Shown here: positions 12,558 through 24,187 of the stretch, piece by piece | How the letters are laid out: each line of letters starts with the position of its first letter | Numbering within the stretch: position 1 is the stretch's first letter | Source: Cyclaneusma minus | Taxonomy: Eukaryota; Ascomycota; Leotiomycetes; Marthamycetales; Marthamycetaceae | DNA: 64,000 bases | Assembly: GCA_037179335.1 (NCBI GenBank) | Contig: JAKZHN010000010.1 | Span: 379,870-443,869, forward strand | Direction: 5' to 3' | The notes under the pieces: generated by a model | The model's input: only the letters and a program-made list of their open reading frames with translations | The model's database searches: none | Told to the model about the DNA's origin: nothing | Translations under genes and position numbers: made by a program

Positions 12558-13104
12558 GCAGAGAAAGAAAAAGAGAAGGAAAATTGAGCTTTCGAGTAGA
12601 GAGAGGCGGATATCGGGCCCAGGACCCAGCCACTGGGGAATCCTCTGATTCTGGTAAAATTCCCTCTCATCGGGGATAGTCCTACCTAAGTACTGCGTTA
12701 AGGGCTCAAAATGGTGTCTATGAGATGCGTACTGGTGTATCATTACCGAAGTATGAGACTATATACCTCTGATTCGATCACTAAAAGCATCCACATCATC
12801 AGATCACAGGGGGATTTGTGCAGTTTTCTTTGTTTGATTCTGAGATGCTGTATCTGTGACAGCTACGAGGTGTATCTCTCTGGGGAAACATCCTAGACGC
12901 TCTCCAGCAGCGCCATTGAAAGCACCCAGCAGCTCTCAAATCAATCGCAAAACCCGATTGCCAAACCCGACCAAGCCCAGTGCTCGAGAATCTTCCTGGC
13001 TTATCCATAGGGAACCATCCAGGATTTCCCTGCTTGTGCCCTGATCATAGTTCCATCCAGCCTTCAAGAGTTCCGTCCAGCATTCGGGAATGCAAAGTTC
13101 CCGC
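12558..13104. other. Intergenic between convergent genes
   Basis: 3' flanks of the plus-strand membrane gene and the minus-strand small membrane protein. No gene or structured element recognised. Confidence 0.6.
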
Positions 13105-13782
13105 TCACGTCTTAGCTGCAGCGGCAGCGGCAGCCTCAGCCCTCTCACGCTCCTCCGAAGCCTCCTTCTCTCTCTGAAGTTCTCCAAACACAAAGTTGTA
13201 GACAGTGTCATTGTCGCCGGTCTGTGCGGGGAATTCGTGGTAAGCTGATCCCTCGGCGTCGTTTGCGGGCTGCGAGGGTGTAGGACCAGCAGATTCGGTG
13301 GATCCTTGCTCGTTCTTGCGGCTACGTCTTTGTTCGTTGTTGGAACGGGCCTTGTTCTGCCTGGTAGATATCAAAGAAAGGAATAGTTAGCAAGCGTTCA
13401 GTATGGGGGTGCAAAGATGAGTGAAGAGAGCAAGGAGTGAAGGAAAGAACATACAGGGCATTTCCCCATGTCCTGCCCTTGATACAGGCCGCGAGGACGC
13501 CGATGACGACGAAAACGCAGACGATGATGAGCACGACACCGATGGTGGTGTTTTCATCCATTCCTGTTTGGGGGTATGCAGTTAGTAACGAGAGTTTGGG
13601 GGAGCTGTGTGAGCATGCTTGTGGGTCACACCAAGGTCAGAGTAGGACATACGGCGAACCAGGCGGGAGGAGGCGCGAGCAAAGAGCTGGATTCAGAGTC
13701 AGCTGCGCCAGTTGTTGAAGAAGTATAGTCGGGTTCAGGATCGATGATGAGCACATACCTTGGGGGAAGCCATGGGAGCCAT
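13105..13782 (-). CDS. Small single-pass membrane protein
   Basis: complement(join(13105..13360, 13455..13563, 13653..13686, 13759..13782)), 140 residues. Exon 1 is only eight codons (MAPMASPK) and exon 2 only 34 bp (LFARASSRLVRR). Exon 3 carries the single membrane segment VVLIIVCVFVVIGVLAACI (about residues 28-46) followed by a basic flank (KGRTWGNAL). The cytosolic tail is polar, with a final Glu/Ala-rich helix (GELQREKEASEERERAEA then seven Ala). All introns start GTATGT and end CAG, and frame arithmetic closes exactly; the third-exon intron has a CTAAC branch site. The architecture matches short fungal single-TM proteins of unknown function. The tiny first exons are easily missed by automatic annotation. 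Confidence 0.8.
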
Positions 13783-14373
13783 TGTGCCTGGGATGCAGGA
13801 AGCGACGATGGCCGTGATTTGAGCTGTTATCTGAAGCTAGAAGATGGCTAAGCTGGAGTCGCAGAAGTAGGCCAAGAGAGACGAAGCAGAGTGAATTGTC
13901 AGGGAGTCGCGGGCGTAGAGCTCTTGAGCACTGCACTACTGCGTTGCTTATGGGAGAGTCACTCTTCTTACCTGCGCAAAAGGAGGAAGCTGAGCGTCAG
14001 TCTCGCTCGCGGCTTGTGGGTTAGCGGTGTATAATGGTGGCAGCGACACTAGCTAAAGTTGTATCTTGCGCGGAACAGTCAGGATCTGAGGGCAGCGCGA
14101 CGTGAATTTATTATGCTGTTCCGAGCTCAATACGAGCGGATGTACTGTGAAATGGTGCTATGAAGATGCAACAATAACAAACAAGAAGACACCAACAACA
14201 AAGAATAAGACGGCCGGCAATTTAGGTGAATAGGGGCGCGAGAAGAGCCGAAGTGCAACGGCAGCAGGCCACCATCACGAGAGGAAAACAGCAAAATGAC
14301 GGACTGTCAAAGGTCTTGCCAACCCCATAATCGACTAGTGAGCAGAATGTTTCTACTCCTTGGTCATCTTCAC
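13783..14373. other. Upstream region of the small membrane protein gene
   Basis: Promoter and 5' leader for the minus-strand gene at 13105-13782. A donor-like GTAAGA on the minus strand near 13973 suggests a 5'-UTR intron. The remainder up to 14373 is the 3' flank of the TRM732 homologue. No other gene seen. Confidence 0.5.
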
Positions 14374-17300
14374 CTACTTCCTAGAAGGCACAACTACAAA
14401 GTACTTCTCACCCGTCAACTTAGTCATCAGCGACGCGTGCAGCCTCCCTTTCCTGCCAACCTCAACCAGCCTCTCAATTTTCTCCCTCAGCACCGCAATC
14501 TTGAAAAGGGTCTTTGAATCTGAAAGCACCCCAGAAGCAGCATCAGCAGCAGCCTGATCAGCCCGCTCAAGCAAAGTCTTCGAAACAAGCACAGCACTCA
14601 TACAGATCGCGAAAACCTGTGGTTTCGAAACCCACCCCATCGGTCCATCCTCATTCTCCGCCACCCTTGCGATCTCCTTTATGCCTTCAATAGCCCACTC
14701 AACCAGCAGATTGAATGTCTCATTCCACGTCGGTCCCTCTACAGTCCGCAGAACCTGGCACCAGCGAGTCGTCTCTCGCACTTCATCGATGAACAAGTTC
14801 TGTTCTTCGACTGCGAAAAGCGCGTCATCATTCTTCAGCGCTTCACCAAGCTGTGACGCCACGGAGAGTACTTCTACGTTTCGTGTGTTCGAAGGTAGTG
14901 TGTTGTCGTTGGCAATGAGTCGACGTGCAATAGAGGAGCTGAGAAGGGGAGAGGTGGGAAAGGTCGTGTAGAGCCAGGAGGCGAAGAGCTCAGCAGCAGC
15001 AAGCGGATTGAGGTTTTGCTTGTGCATTTGTGATACTATCGCAGCTCCTTGGTCTCGAATCTCGTCATCATCGTCATCAAGGACGTCGTAGAGGGCTAGT
15101 AGGGAAGGAAGGAGGAATTCTTTCTGCGAAGCGTTCTCGAGATTATAGGTAGAGTAGAATAACTTCAGAGACTCGGCAGCGGCGGAACGACTATCGAAGT
15201 CCTGTGTACAGATTAGTTGCCGTCCTGAATCTAAAGAAAAGGGGTTCGTACGTTTTCTGCACGGCCAACTTCGCTGAGCATGAGACCCCATGTATGAATC
15301 GGGTCAGCCTCCGGTTCCAAAGCCAACAGTATTCCCAAAACTTGAATCTCACTGTTAGTTAGCTCCGGGCTCTGCTTGGATCCTGTCAAGCTACGGCGAA
15401 TCGCCGCGATAGTACACTTGGAGTAATCAGGCTGGGAAGGAGGAGGGGCTGTAGGAAAGCTCTTGTAGAGACGGGCCCGATGCTCGAGGTTTTCTTGGAG
15501 ATGGGAGAGCAGCAGAGAGCATATACTCGGGTCTTGAGCACTAGGCAGTATCTTGATATAGAACTCCGCATTGCTATCCAGTATCTTTACCACCTGGCCT
15601 GGCCCAAGTTTGTTAGTCGAACTGTCGAAATCAATCGAGTGCATGCAACGGAGCATGGAGCGAGCGGTGTCCGGGTCATTGGCAACGACGAGCTTTAGTA
15701 TGTTTACCAATGGATCAATTCCCCGTGCGGAGTTGGCTACGATGTATACTGCTTGAGTGGTAAGGGCCTCACGAAGCAGGGCAGAGCCGTTTGGCTGTCG
15801 ATTATCTGTAGCCTCGGAATGATCGGTTGGAGGTTCCTGTTTCAGACGGTTGTAAACTGAATCAAGATTCAGTGACACCGAAGGCGAGAAGTATGTAGAA
15901 GCGCTGGGCCTGGTGATCGCATTGAGAACTTCCACGTACGCAGCTTCGATATCGGGATTCGAAAACATTTGGTGCCTGGCTTTCCGGAGCTGTTCCAAGT
16001 ATTGTGTGAACTCGAGGCAATCGTCTAGGGACCTGTTGAGTACAACCATCTTTGGGCAGCACATCGAAGACTTACTTTCCGTATCTCTTAGACCCATCTC
16101 CTTGCGTCTGTCAACTGTGTACCTCACCGCCATCAAAGTGCCATGGAGGCTATTTGGAGACGATCCATAGGTTTCGATCAAGCCTTTCATGGTCGATTTC
16201 CACTCGTCATGCAAACTCAGGGTACAAAGTGTCCTAGCAGCAATGTCCCGAACATGCCAGAACCTGCTACCGATATGTTTGGCGACGCACTTGAAGATCT
16301 TATCCAATTGGCGATCCGGGGGTCCAGCACGTCTAATAATATCCAGAGCGGGAAATACAGACTCCACAGCCGCTAAAGCTTCTTTGCCCTCGCTGGAAGG
16401 TGACTGGTTTTCCGTATTGAGTAGATCGATCAGGAGATCTGGTAGATCCGGGTATTTGGCGTAAGAAAGTCGGATTGATTTGCCGTCCCATCCAGCTTCG
16501 GTGATGGCCTTACTTTCGTTCGTTCCGAATAGACAGTCGATCAGACTTCTCAGTAGCAGTAGACCACAGTTACGAATAGCCCAACTTTTACATGAATCAG
16601 TTTGGCATCATTGAGGCTTTGGAAGCAAAACTTACATGTCTGAGCGCAGACTGTCCGCTGCGAGTCTAAGTCCTTCAGAAATATAGGGCTCAGCTTTCCT
16701 ATCTAGACTAGAGCTCTTGAAGATCTCCTTCAGGCAGTTCATCGCATGAACTTGTGGCAGATTCGTTTCGTCAATTCTCGAAAGCTGCACCGGCCTTTGG
16801 GCCAGAGCCTTTAATTGCACCATGATCTCCTCAAAGGAGGGGGCAGGAGAATTTGCTGTTAGGATACCTACCATCAACGCTGGTATGCCAGCTGATCTGC
16901 GGGTTGTCGACATTTGATCAAAAATGCAAGCAAGTGTGCCCTGTATATGGTCAGCCGTAAATACGAACCAAGAATTAACTCAAGGGAGCGTACCTGATAC
17001 CATTTCTGGAGCAAATCTTCGCTTGAAGCCCCAGTATTGTCCAGGTACCGGGTCATCTGGCAGCATTTGGCAAACGTCAGGGAGACTGTGGAGAAAGCGC
17101 CTCTATGGCGGAGACTGGAAAGTTGCTCAAAGGTCAAGTTTCCTATATTTCGGAAGCATGGAAAGGGGAGAAATTGGTCTCCTTTGCCTCTGGGCAGTTT
17201 CTCGACCATACTGCGCATGAGATTGCTATCAGACCAAGTATTAGCCTTAGCTCGTAGTTCAGTTTCCGATGGACTTCTACTTACCTCGATGCATGGACTG

Positions 17301-19748
17301 CTCTGAAACTATAACTCAGAACGTCTTTTGTGTCGATCGTGTTGACGTCTTCTATATCTTCGAGGACAAGACCTTCCGGGGAATCGTTACACAAAACGTC
17401 CTTGACAATAACCCAGATTCTCTCGCAGTAATTGATCGTGTGTTGCTGTAAGTCAAGTAGGTTTTGATAGACGTCTGCGGCAGTCGTGCTACCTGGACCT
17501 TGCTGGTCCTGCCAGTCTGCATGGTTCCATATGAGTCTATAAAGTGTCAGCACTTGTCGCCGTAAGCTAAAACCGAATAGTACATACTCCAGAGCAGCAA
17601 GCAGATCATGCACGGGTGCGACCGAGACCGCATTTGATAAGTCGTCTTGGGCAATGTCTATTCTTCGTTCTAGTTCTTTCAGAAGAGTAGAAAGCAATGC
17701 CATGCGAGATTGAACGTTAGGCAACAACTGATGAAGCAGGTCATATGATCGCGCAACGCCATCTGCAAAATCCGCGCGTCCTGTCCGCTGAGCCATCGCT
17801 TCGGCACGGCTGATGAATTTTGTGAGAAGACCCATAGATGCGAGAAAGGGATGTTCCGCTTGCGACTGGTTGGGTTGTGCAACATTTCGTAAAAGGTGTT
17901 CTAAGCCATGAGATGGCACTGCATTTCCTGACTCCGAAAGTCCTGAAGCATCATCTTGCAAGTCTCCTGCCAGACTATGTGCCGGAGCCCATTTCAATAC
18001 TTCCGCTGCCAAGTTGCGAACGTCTTCGAATGGATCTAGTACTAGGTCCAGGAAAATCCGAACGGTAGCTGCATTGAAGAACTCGATCTTGAAGGGCCAG
18101 GGAGACTTATTGTCAGTCACGATATGTGCCTGGGTATCAGCAGAGCAAATCAGGAGCCCGGACTTTAGAGCTATCAAGATGACCCGTAATGCGGTGGAGT
18201 GTCGCTGGTAAGATGCAGTGGGGACCAGCTCCTCGATCAGGAACTGCATGTACCAGGAGACAAAATCTTGGTGACATTGGAGCAATTGCCGAATAGTAGT
18301 CTGGGACTTGGTGATCTCAATGTCTCGTTTGCTGGGTTGAGTAGCTGAAAGATCCAAATTCTTCCGTCGTTCGGCTTCCAGGGAAAGGTCCTCTCGAGAC
18401 AGAAATGAAGTTGCTCCCCTGACCCTATCCAACATATGCCTTACATTGCTCAGCACTTCATTGCGAGTCTTCGCGTCTGTGTCAGCATGCAGAATACCCA
18501 GGTGCTTCTTGAACATAGACATGGTCCCCTCTGAGTATGGTCTGAGTGGCGAAGGCGAAGACACAAGAACAGCGAACGCCATTGATCGAACCAATTCAGA
18601 ATTGTGACCTAGGAAAGGACCAATGGTCATCTCAGGGAAGGCCATGGTCTCGCGAACCTTCTTGGATGGCTTTTCCGGCGTTATAATATCTGCAAATATT
18701 AGTGCTGAACGACATAAGCAGTGATAATTCTCGCACCTGGCTCCTCGACCAGTCCTCCTTTCTTGCCAACCTCGAGTGTAGCTAAGAGCAACAAAACATC
18801 TTCTGAAAGTGGGCCTGTCGCTTTCTCAGTGAGTCTTCCTAAGAATTCGACCGAACCGCTCCTGTCTAGTTTGAACAAGTGAGGTAGCACATAGTTCTTT
18901 ACGTTCTCAAGAGATTCGTGAGTCGGTCCATCAGTGTAACGGGCTATCCATGCGTCCCAGAATGTTATCGCATGGATTGAGAAAGGAGAGTCTTTGCGAA
19001 GCGCTTGCATGAAGATAGCAGTGACCTTTCCCGCAATAGGCGATACAGGCGGTAAAGACATCCAGTTGAAGAATGTGGACATGAGATGGTCCCAAGAAGA
19101 CAGTTCACTGCCAAAACCATCACCGGCATTCCCCAGTGCAAGCCAGGGCTCAGCATCCTTAGCGTACTGGGTATCAGCTCTTATGACCTCTGATACCGAC
19201 AGCGCATTTTTCGCAAGGAAGAATTCGAGAGCCTTGAAAGCCGCCTTGACGTTTGACTGAGCAGCCTGATGACAGAGGACAGACAGGATTCTCTGGAGAA
19301 TATCGGCTTTGACCACATCAGAAGTTGACTTGTCTGGGTGAGTCAAAAGAAGATGGACCAAAAGCTCCAGCACTTGTCTCAAAGCCCTTGGCTGAGTATG
19401 CTCGGTCCACAAAATGTAGAAGTCAAAGAGCTCGGAGCAGGTCTGCTTGGAATATGCAAGGTCTCGTAGACATGATGCTTGAGACTTCTTGCAAAGTTCG
19501 ATGAAATGGCACAGTCGAATGCATTCTTTCCCCGATGAGTCTCGGCCCTGGCAGGCCGACAGGAGAGAAGCAATTTCTTTCTTTGCGAGCCTGTCAATCA
19601 TTAGTATACGGAAAGTGACGAGGTGAAATACGAACTCAGTCTGAACAGTATCTGGCTTCTCTTCCAGATCCCGAATGAGGGCAACATTTTCATGCGAGAA
19701 GTTGCTTGTCGATGAGGCGGATGGGTCTGGCTTGGTGTTGGAAGCCAT
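14374..19748 (-). CDS. TRM732: THADA/TRM732-type HEAT-repeat protein (DUF2428)
   Basis: complement(join(14374..15201, 15252..16584, 16636..16940, 16994..17225, 17285..17536, 17588..18689, 18737..19748)), 1687 residues. Almost wholly alpha-helical HEAT-like repeats. Hallmarks of the family: ELVRSMAFAVLVSSPSPLRP, then LRHRGAFSTVSLTFAKCCQ, RRSAGIPALMVGIL, and WAIRNCGLLLLRSLIDCLFG. Known role in yeast: Trm732 pairs with the methyltransferase Trm7 for 2'-O-methylation of position 32 in the anticodon loop of certain tRNAs; THADA is the animal homologue. All six introns have GT..AG ends and matching phases. The 51-bp intron 17537-17587 would also read open, but it has GTATGT, CTGAC and TAG and is taken as real. 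The start is the first true ATG (MASNTKPD). Divergent from TIM23 across about 390 bp. Confidence 0.88.
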
Positions 19749-20141
19749 GTTGAGGCAGACTTTGACCACGAGGAAGAGGATTTGACCTGCTCCACATCCT
19801 GGACCGGGCCAAGTTTAGACTTTCGATCAGCCCAGAACTTCCAGGGTACATGCAGGGGGTAATTCCTAGAGCATGAGATTTAATTCATGGAATTTTGAAA
19901 CGTTCTGGCAGCAAACACGAAATTATCTGCGGCATCAGAAAATCGTGAACATGGCAGTTCGGGAATCCCTGCGCGGCGGGAAAACGTTTGGCCGGTCTAC
20001 AATTTTTGAACAGAGCGCGACGAGCTCCATCTCGAGTATCGCCAGCACTCCCATCGCCCGCCACCCACACCTTTTGCGAATTGACGCCATTTCACGCGGG
20101 GAATCTCCCAAGGCCATCGCAACCCCTCTCCCATATCCACA
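19749..20141. promoter_or_regulatory. Divergent promoter of TRM732 homologue and TIM23
   Basis: 393 bp separate the two start codons, so this interval must hold both promoters. It is CT/CA-rich on the TIM23 side. No canonical TATA box stands out. Confidence 0.6.
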
Positions 20142-20865
20142 ATGTCAATCTGGGACAGCCTGACTGGACGGAAATCCTCCTCTTCGTCCTCTTCATCCTC
20201 CAGCGCCCCAGCAAACTCGCAATCCACCGACACCTTTCAGCCAGCGCCCTTCAATCCCTCAGAAGCACAAGATGTCTCCTCCTTCCTGACCGGACCCGCC
20301 ATCCCCGACCCTTCACAACTTCACCCTCTGGCCGGCCTCAATCAACAAACACTAGATTACCTCACCCTAGAAGAGTCGGCCTTGTCTGATCTGCCAGGTG
20401 GAAGGTCAGCCTTGCCATCGCGCGGATGGTCCGATGATCTTTGCTATGGTACCGGTGTCACATATCTCAGTGCGCTCACAATCGGTGGCGCGTGGGGCTT
20501 GCAAGAAGGATTGAGAAGATCTGCGGGTCAACCTCCGAAGTTGCGACTTAATTCAGTACTCAACTCGATCACACGGCGAGGACCGTTCCTGGGCAACTCG
20601 GCGGGTGTGGTGGCTATGGTATACAATGGTATCAACTCGACCATCGGATACTACAGGGGAAAGCATGACTCGGCGAACAGCATTGTTGCGGGTGCTCTGA
20701 GCGGAATGATCTTCAAGAGTACGAGGGGTGTGCGTCCGATGATGATCTCAGGAGGAATTGTGGCATCTGCAGCTGGCGCATGGGTTGTATGTGGTCTTCC
20801 TGGTCCATCAGAGAATCTAATGACTAATTGGCACCTAGGTTATCCGCAAGACATTCTTTGAATAA
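20142..20865 (+). CDS. TIM23: Mitochondrial import inner membrane translocase subunit Tim23
   Basis: join(20142..20786, 20839..20865), 223 residues. Channel-forming core of the TIM23 presequence translocase in the mitochondrial inner membrane. The N-terminal intermembrane-space domain begins with a Ser run (ten consecutive Ser, residues 12-21) and contains FNPSEAQDVSSFL and HPLAGLNQQTLDYL. The Tim17/Tim22/Tim23 domain follows with YGTGVTYLSALTIGGAWGL, RLNSVLNSITRRGPFLGNS, GVVAMVYNGINSTIGYYRG and a last membrane segment ISGGIVASAAGAW. The intron (GTATGT, branch TGACTAAT, CACCTAG) joins to a nine-codon final exon ending VIRKTFFE. Length matches the family. Confidence 0.95.
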
Positions 20866-21777
20866 ATCCGAGATCGACCTCGAATATGAACTCTCCCACA
20901 CCCTCTCCCATACTCCTACCTTGAAATCTCCTGCACTTTACTGCAGAACATTCGAAGGCCTCCATCGCATCGCATACTAGCAGCTCCTTCGCCTTTGTCT
21001 GAATACCATAGACCATTCGATAAGATGGAGGTGGGTTGCATTAGCGACGGAGCGGTCTCCTCTCTACAATCAGTTGTAACAATAGAGCGCTGTTGCATGG
21101 TGTCGATGAATACTGGGCAGGCGAGGCGTTTGAAACTACCTAGCATCAGGGTCTAATAAATGAGGGCGAAGTGCGCAATTTGTACATTGAAGTTTCTTTC
21201 AGAACCATGTTTGTGAAAAGCCAATGAGTGCTGGAAGGAGCTATGCGATTTTGACTTTGCTGGTTTGTTCCTTCCTTCTGGGTTACTCTTTTAAGATTTT
21301 GCGTCTGCTTGCCGCCCGGATTCTCTTTCCTCAAGGGGGTCTCCTCTGCCCCCACCCGGTCTGACTCTGGACGACTCTGGATATTGAGGTACACGACAGG
21401 GTGAGGCGTATGAAAGTTTGTGCAAGTCTCAAGCGCCGGGTCGATTCCCAAGCTATTTATTTGGACGCAGGAGTCTCTGGCCACGATCTCTCTTTCTCCT
21501 CTTTCTTCCTTCTCCGCCCATGCGAAATCAGTCAGACGCGACATACAACCGTCAGGCGTCTTTCTTCGTCTTTTTCTTCTTCTACCCATCGTGAACACAC
21601 TCGATACAACCTGATCAAAGTAAGTTACCTCTTAGTGCGCTGATTGAGCGAAGTTGATGGGTACTGGCCCTCACTGGGTCTCTCACTCAAACACTCGTTT
21701 CTACTGTCTCATGCATCCCTTCTCCTTACCTGTCACGTGCTCACAATCAACAGCCTAGCCATCTTCCCACAGTCATC
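20866..21777. other. Intergenic plus 5' leader
   Basis: 3' flank of TIM23, then a pyrimidine-rich stretch (about 21480-21600) typical of a fungal core promoter. A donor-like GTAAGT at about 21620 suggests a 5'-UTR intron ending before 21778. No separate gene seen. Confidence 0.5.
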
Positions 21778-23185
21778 ATGGATTCCGAGTCAGGTAGCAG
21801 CCAGGATGTGGAATCAGTGGGCGAGATGCTGTCACCGACCGCAGTTGACAACACTGCCAATACTGTCACCGCTGGCTCCCACGGCTCGACGCAGACTCTC
21901 GAGAACGGCGGCTCTCAAGATGTCACCGGCGGAGCTGCCGAGAGACCTACAGATCCCAACCGCTACACTGCTATGGAGCTCAAGGAAATGTACGTCGAGC
22001 TGAGTATCAAGCAAGGCGAATGGGAAATGTCCTCGGGCACGAGGCAACTTGATTACGGCGCGACCATTATGGCTATGTCTGAGCTCAAGGACGATGGCGA
22101 CTCCGACATGGGATCCGCCACAGGAGACGGAATTGAGGACTTCATGCGAGAGACAAACCGTGACTACGAGCGCGAACACAACGTCCTAGCCCCTGCGGTG
22201 CAACATCTCTTCAAGAACCCGAACTTCGAGGAGAAGAGAAAGGAAGTCCTATTGTTGCTGGAGGCCGAGGTCACAAAGCGCGGCGGCATACTTCCTTCGG
22301 GAATCGACCGCACTAGGGTCAGAGAATACGCTGGGATTGTAGGTCTTCTCTTCCCATAGTTTTTACTCTATTTACGACGAGTACGGAGGTTGAGATATCT
22401 GACACTTCAACTGCCTTAGCTAGTTAAGCAGGTCGCTACTTTGAGGATGCATGAAGGCGTTGTCTGGATGGATGCTGTTGACGAGTTCAACATTCTTGTC
22501 GAAACACTGTTGAGCAAGGATGGCGACAGCGACCGGTCGAGAAAGTCCCGTCTCCGCTTCCCATTCGACGAGACTTGGGAGCGTGTCCAGTATCAACTCT
22601 CTCAGAGCTCGCAGGGCCTCACGGTCCTTGATAACGGCCCATGGCTTTATCGTATCGCGGAGGTCGACGAAGAGAAGAAGCTGAAGGGACAGAAGGACGG
22701 TTGGAAGGCGCCAAGGGACTTCGAGTGGAAGGTATTGCGCACCAAGGCGCAGTATGTTGCTATGCTCACGGAGCTCGGCGAAGCCAGGAAGGACAGTCAC
22801 CATATCCACATCATGCACGTAAGTTCTACGTCTTTTCTTCCCTACACCTCTTGACGGATCGATCTCATTTGCATATGGTCAACTCCCGTCGTCTCCTTGG
22901 ACATAGTAACAAGGCTAATGCACAGCACAGTCCACCGACCAAAGCATCTTGGATCTCTACTGGGCTCGCAAGATGCTTAAGATGGCGAAGTATCGAATGG
23001 CTTACGGCAACAGATTCGAGACGGACAAGGGCGACCTCGAGGAAGACAACGAATGGTGCAAGGAGATGGCCAAAACGGACCCCCTGAGAGCTGAGCTTTT
23101 CGAGATCCAGCGGGCCTTTGAGACAGACCGCAACTTGTCCGAAAAGATGGACAATGAAGGCTTTCAGGACATTGACGAGCTCTGA
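21778..23185 (+). CDS. Unrecognised acidic protein, three exons
   Basis: join(21778..22338, 22432..22818, 22931..23185), about 400 residues; an alternative acceptor at 22419 adds four residues. Intron 2 ends GCACAG. The first ~65 residues are Ser/Gly/Thr-rich and disordered (MDSESGSSQDVESVGEML). The rest is charged and helical: AMELKEMYVELSIKQGEWEM, REYAGI, HEGVVWMDAVDEFNILVETLL, DNGPWLYRIAEVDEEKKL, KAPRDFEWKVLRTKAQYVAM, LYWARKMLKMAKYRMAYGN. No catalytic motif, signal peptide or membrane segment. Highly hydrophilic with regular Trp/Tyr, so probably a folded soluble domain. All three exons keep phase 0, supporting a functional gene. Not assigned to any family I know; likely lineage-restricted. 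Confidence 0.72.
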
Positions 23186-24187
23186 AGTGATAGCTCGAGC
23201 TGCTTTTCCCGACTCCAGGACTCATTTGTGAGAAGCAAATCCAAGGATTTCTCTTGCAAACTGACCTTGAACTTCGCATGGGTGCTGAATGTGAGACTGC
23301 TCCTTTTGACTAAACTGACAGTGTAAAGTGTAAACTGAACTGCCAGTTTCAGTCCAGTTCGACGCTCAAAACTAAACTGGCGGTTCGGTTGGACCCCTAG
23401 AAGTAAAGTGAAGGGCTTTGAACTATTCAAAGCCCTGATTCAATGGTATGTCTTGCTTGGGCAGCCCTGGAGGCCATTTTATCTTTACTGGATTGGTTTT
23501 CGTACTACCGAATGCCTCAGTTGCTTCCGATCTCGGCAGTACAATTTCCCGCTTGATGTTCCACCAGTTATATCTTCCCTAGGTACCTGCCTCTTTTTCC
23601 GCTTATCGGGTTGCCGGAGACTTGCAGGGGGACCTCGACTCTGGAGCTCATCGTCGATGGGCTGCAGAAGACAACCAACATTGACTCATTGCCCATTTAC
23701 CCTACCACACTGTCGCCTCTTCTGAACCGCGGAATCCCCTTCGCACTCCTTTGATCACGATCTATGTTGAGAATTGAGATCCTTACTTACTCGATTCTTG
23801 CTGCCCGGCGTGTGAGAAGAGGCTTCTTGATTAAGTCGTAGATTCTTCAAGATAAAGGTCAGTAGTATCTTTGCTGATATTCAGAAACTGTGGGAGAGGC
23901 TTTGCTAGAGTCAGAGGCACAGAGGCACATCTCTTTGAGAGATTCCTGCATGAGATTACGATCCAAGACGGGACTTGAATGCCTTGATCATCGGGAATTC
24001 AAGTAAGTCCATCTTCAAAATATGGATCTTGTTGGAATATGTATGGCACGTGCCATGTACACGTGCTCCAGCCTGGGCGTCCCCTCGGCTGCGCTCCCGA
24101 AGCTGCACCACCATTCATCGCGACACCGACATGTTCTTGGTTCAATATGCCGAAAAATAAGGCTAACCATTTTCTAAAGCCGCAACC
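23186..24187. other. Intergenic with a hairpin remnant
   Basis: 3' flank of the preceding gene, a short hairpin at 23333-23390, and upstream sequence of the NLR-like gene. No N-terminal effector domain for the NLR is recognisable here. The palindrome GGCACGTGCC (about 24044-24053, within TATGGCACGTGCCATGTA) is an E-box-like site of unknown relevance. Confidence 0.45.
23333..23390. repeat. Imperfect hairpin, possible MITE remnant
   Basis: AACTGAACTGCCAGTTT (23333-23349) pairs with AAACTGGCGGTTCGGTT (23374-23390), 15 of 17 positions complementary, around a 24-nt loop. The two mismatches are A/G differences, as expected if one arm suffered C-to-T changes. Confidence 0.6.

Noticed and set aside
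16033..16075. 43-bp GTAAGT..CAACAG segment inside the TRM732 homologue
   Set aside because: Removing it breaks the reading frame, and the unspliced frame is open on both sides.
19591..19631. 41-bp GTATTT..GACAG segment with CTAAT near the start of the TRM732 homologue
   Set aside because: It looks like an intron but its removal shifts the frame away from the conserved downstream sequence, so it is kept as coding.
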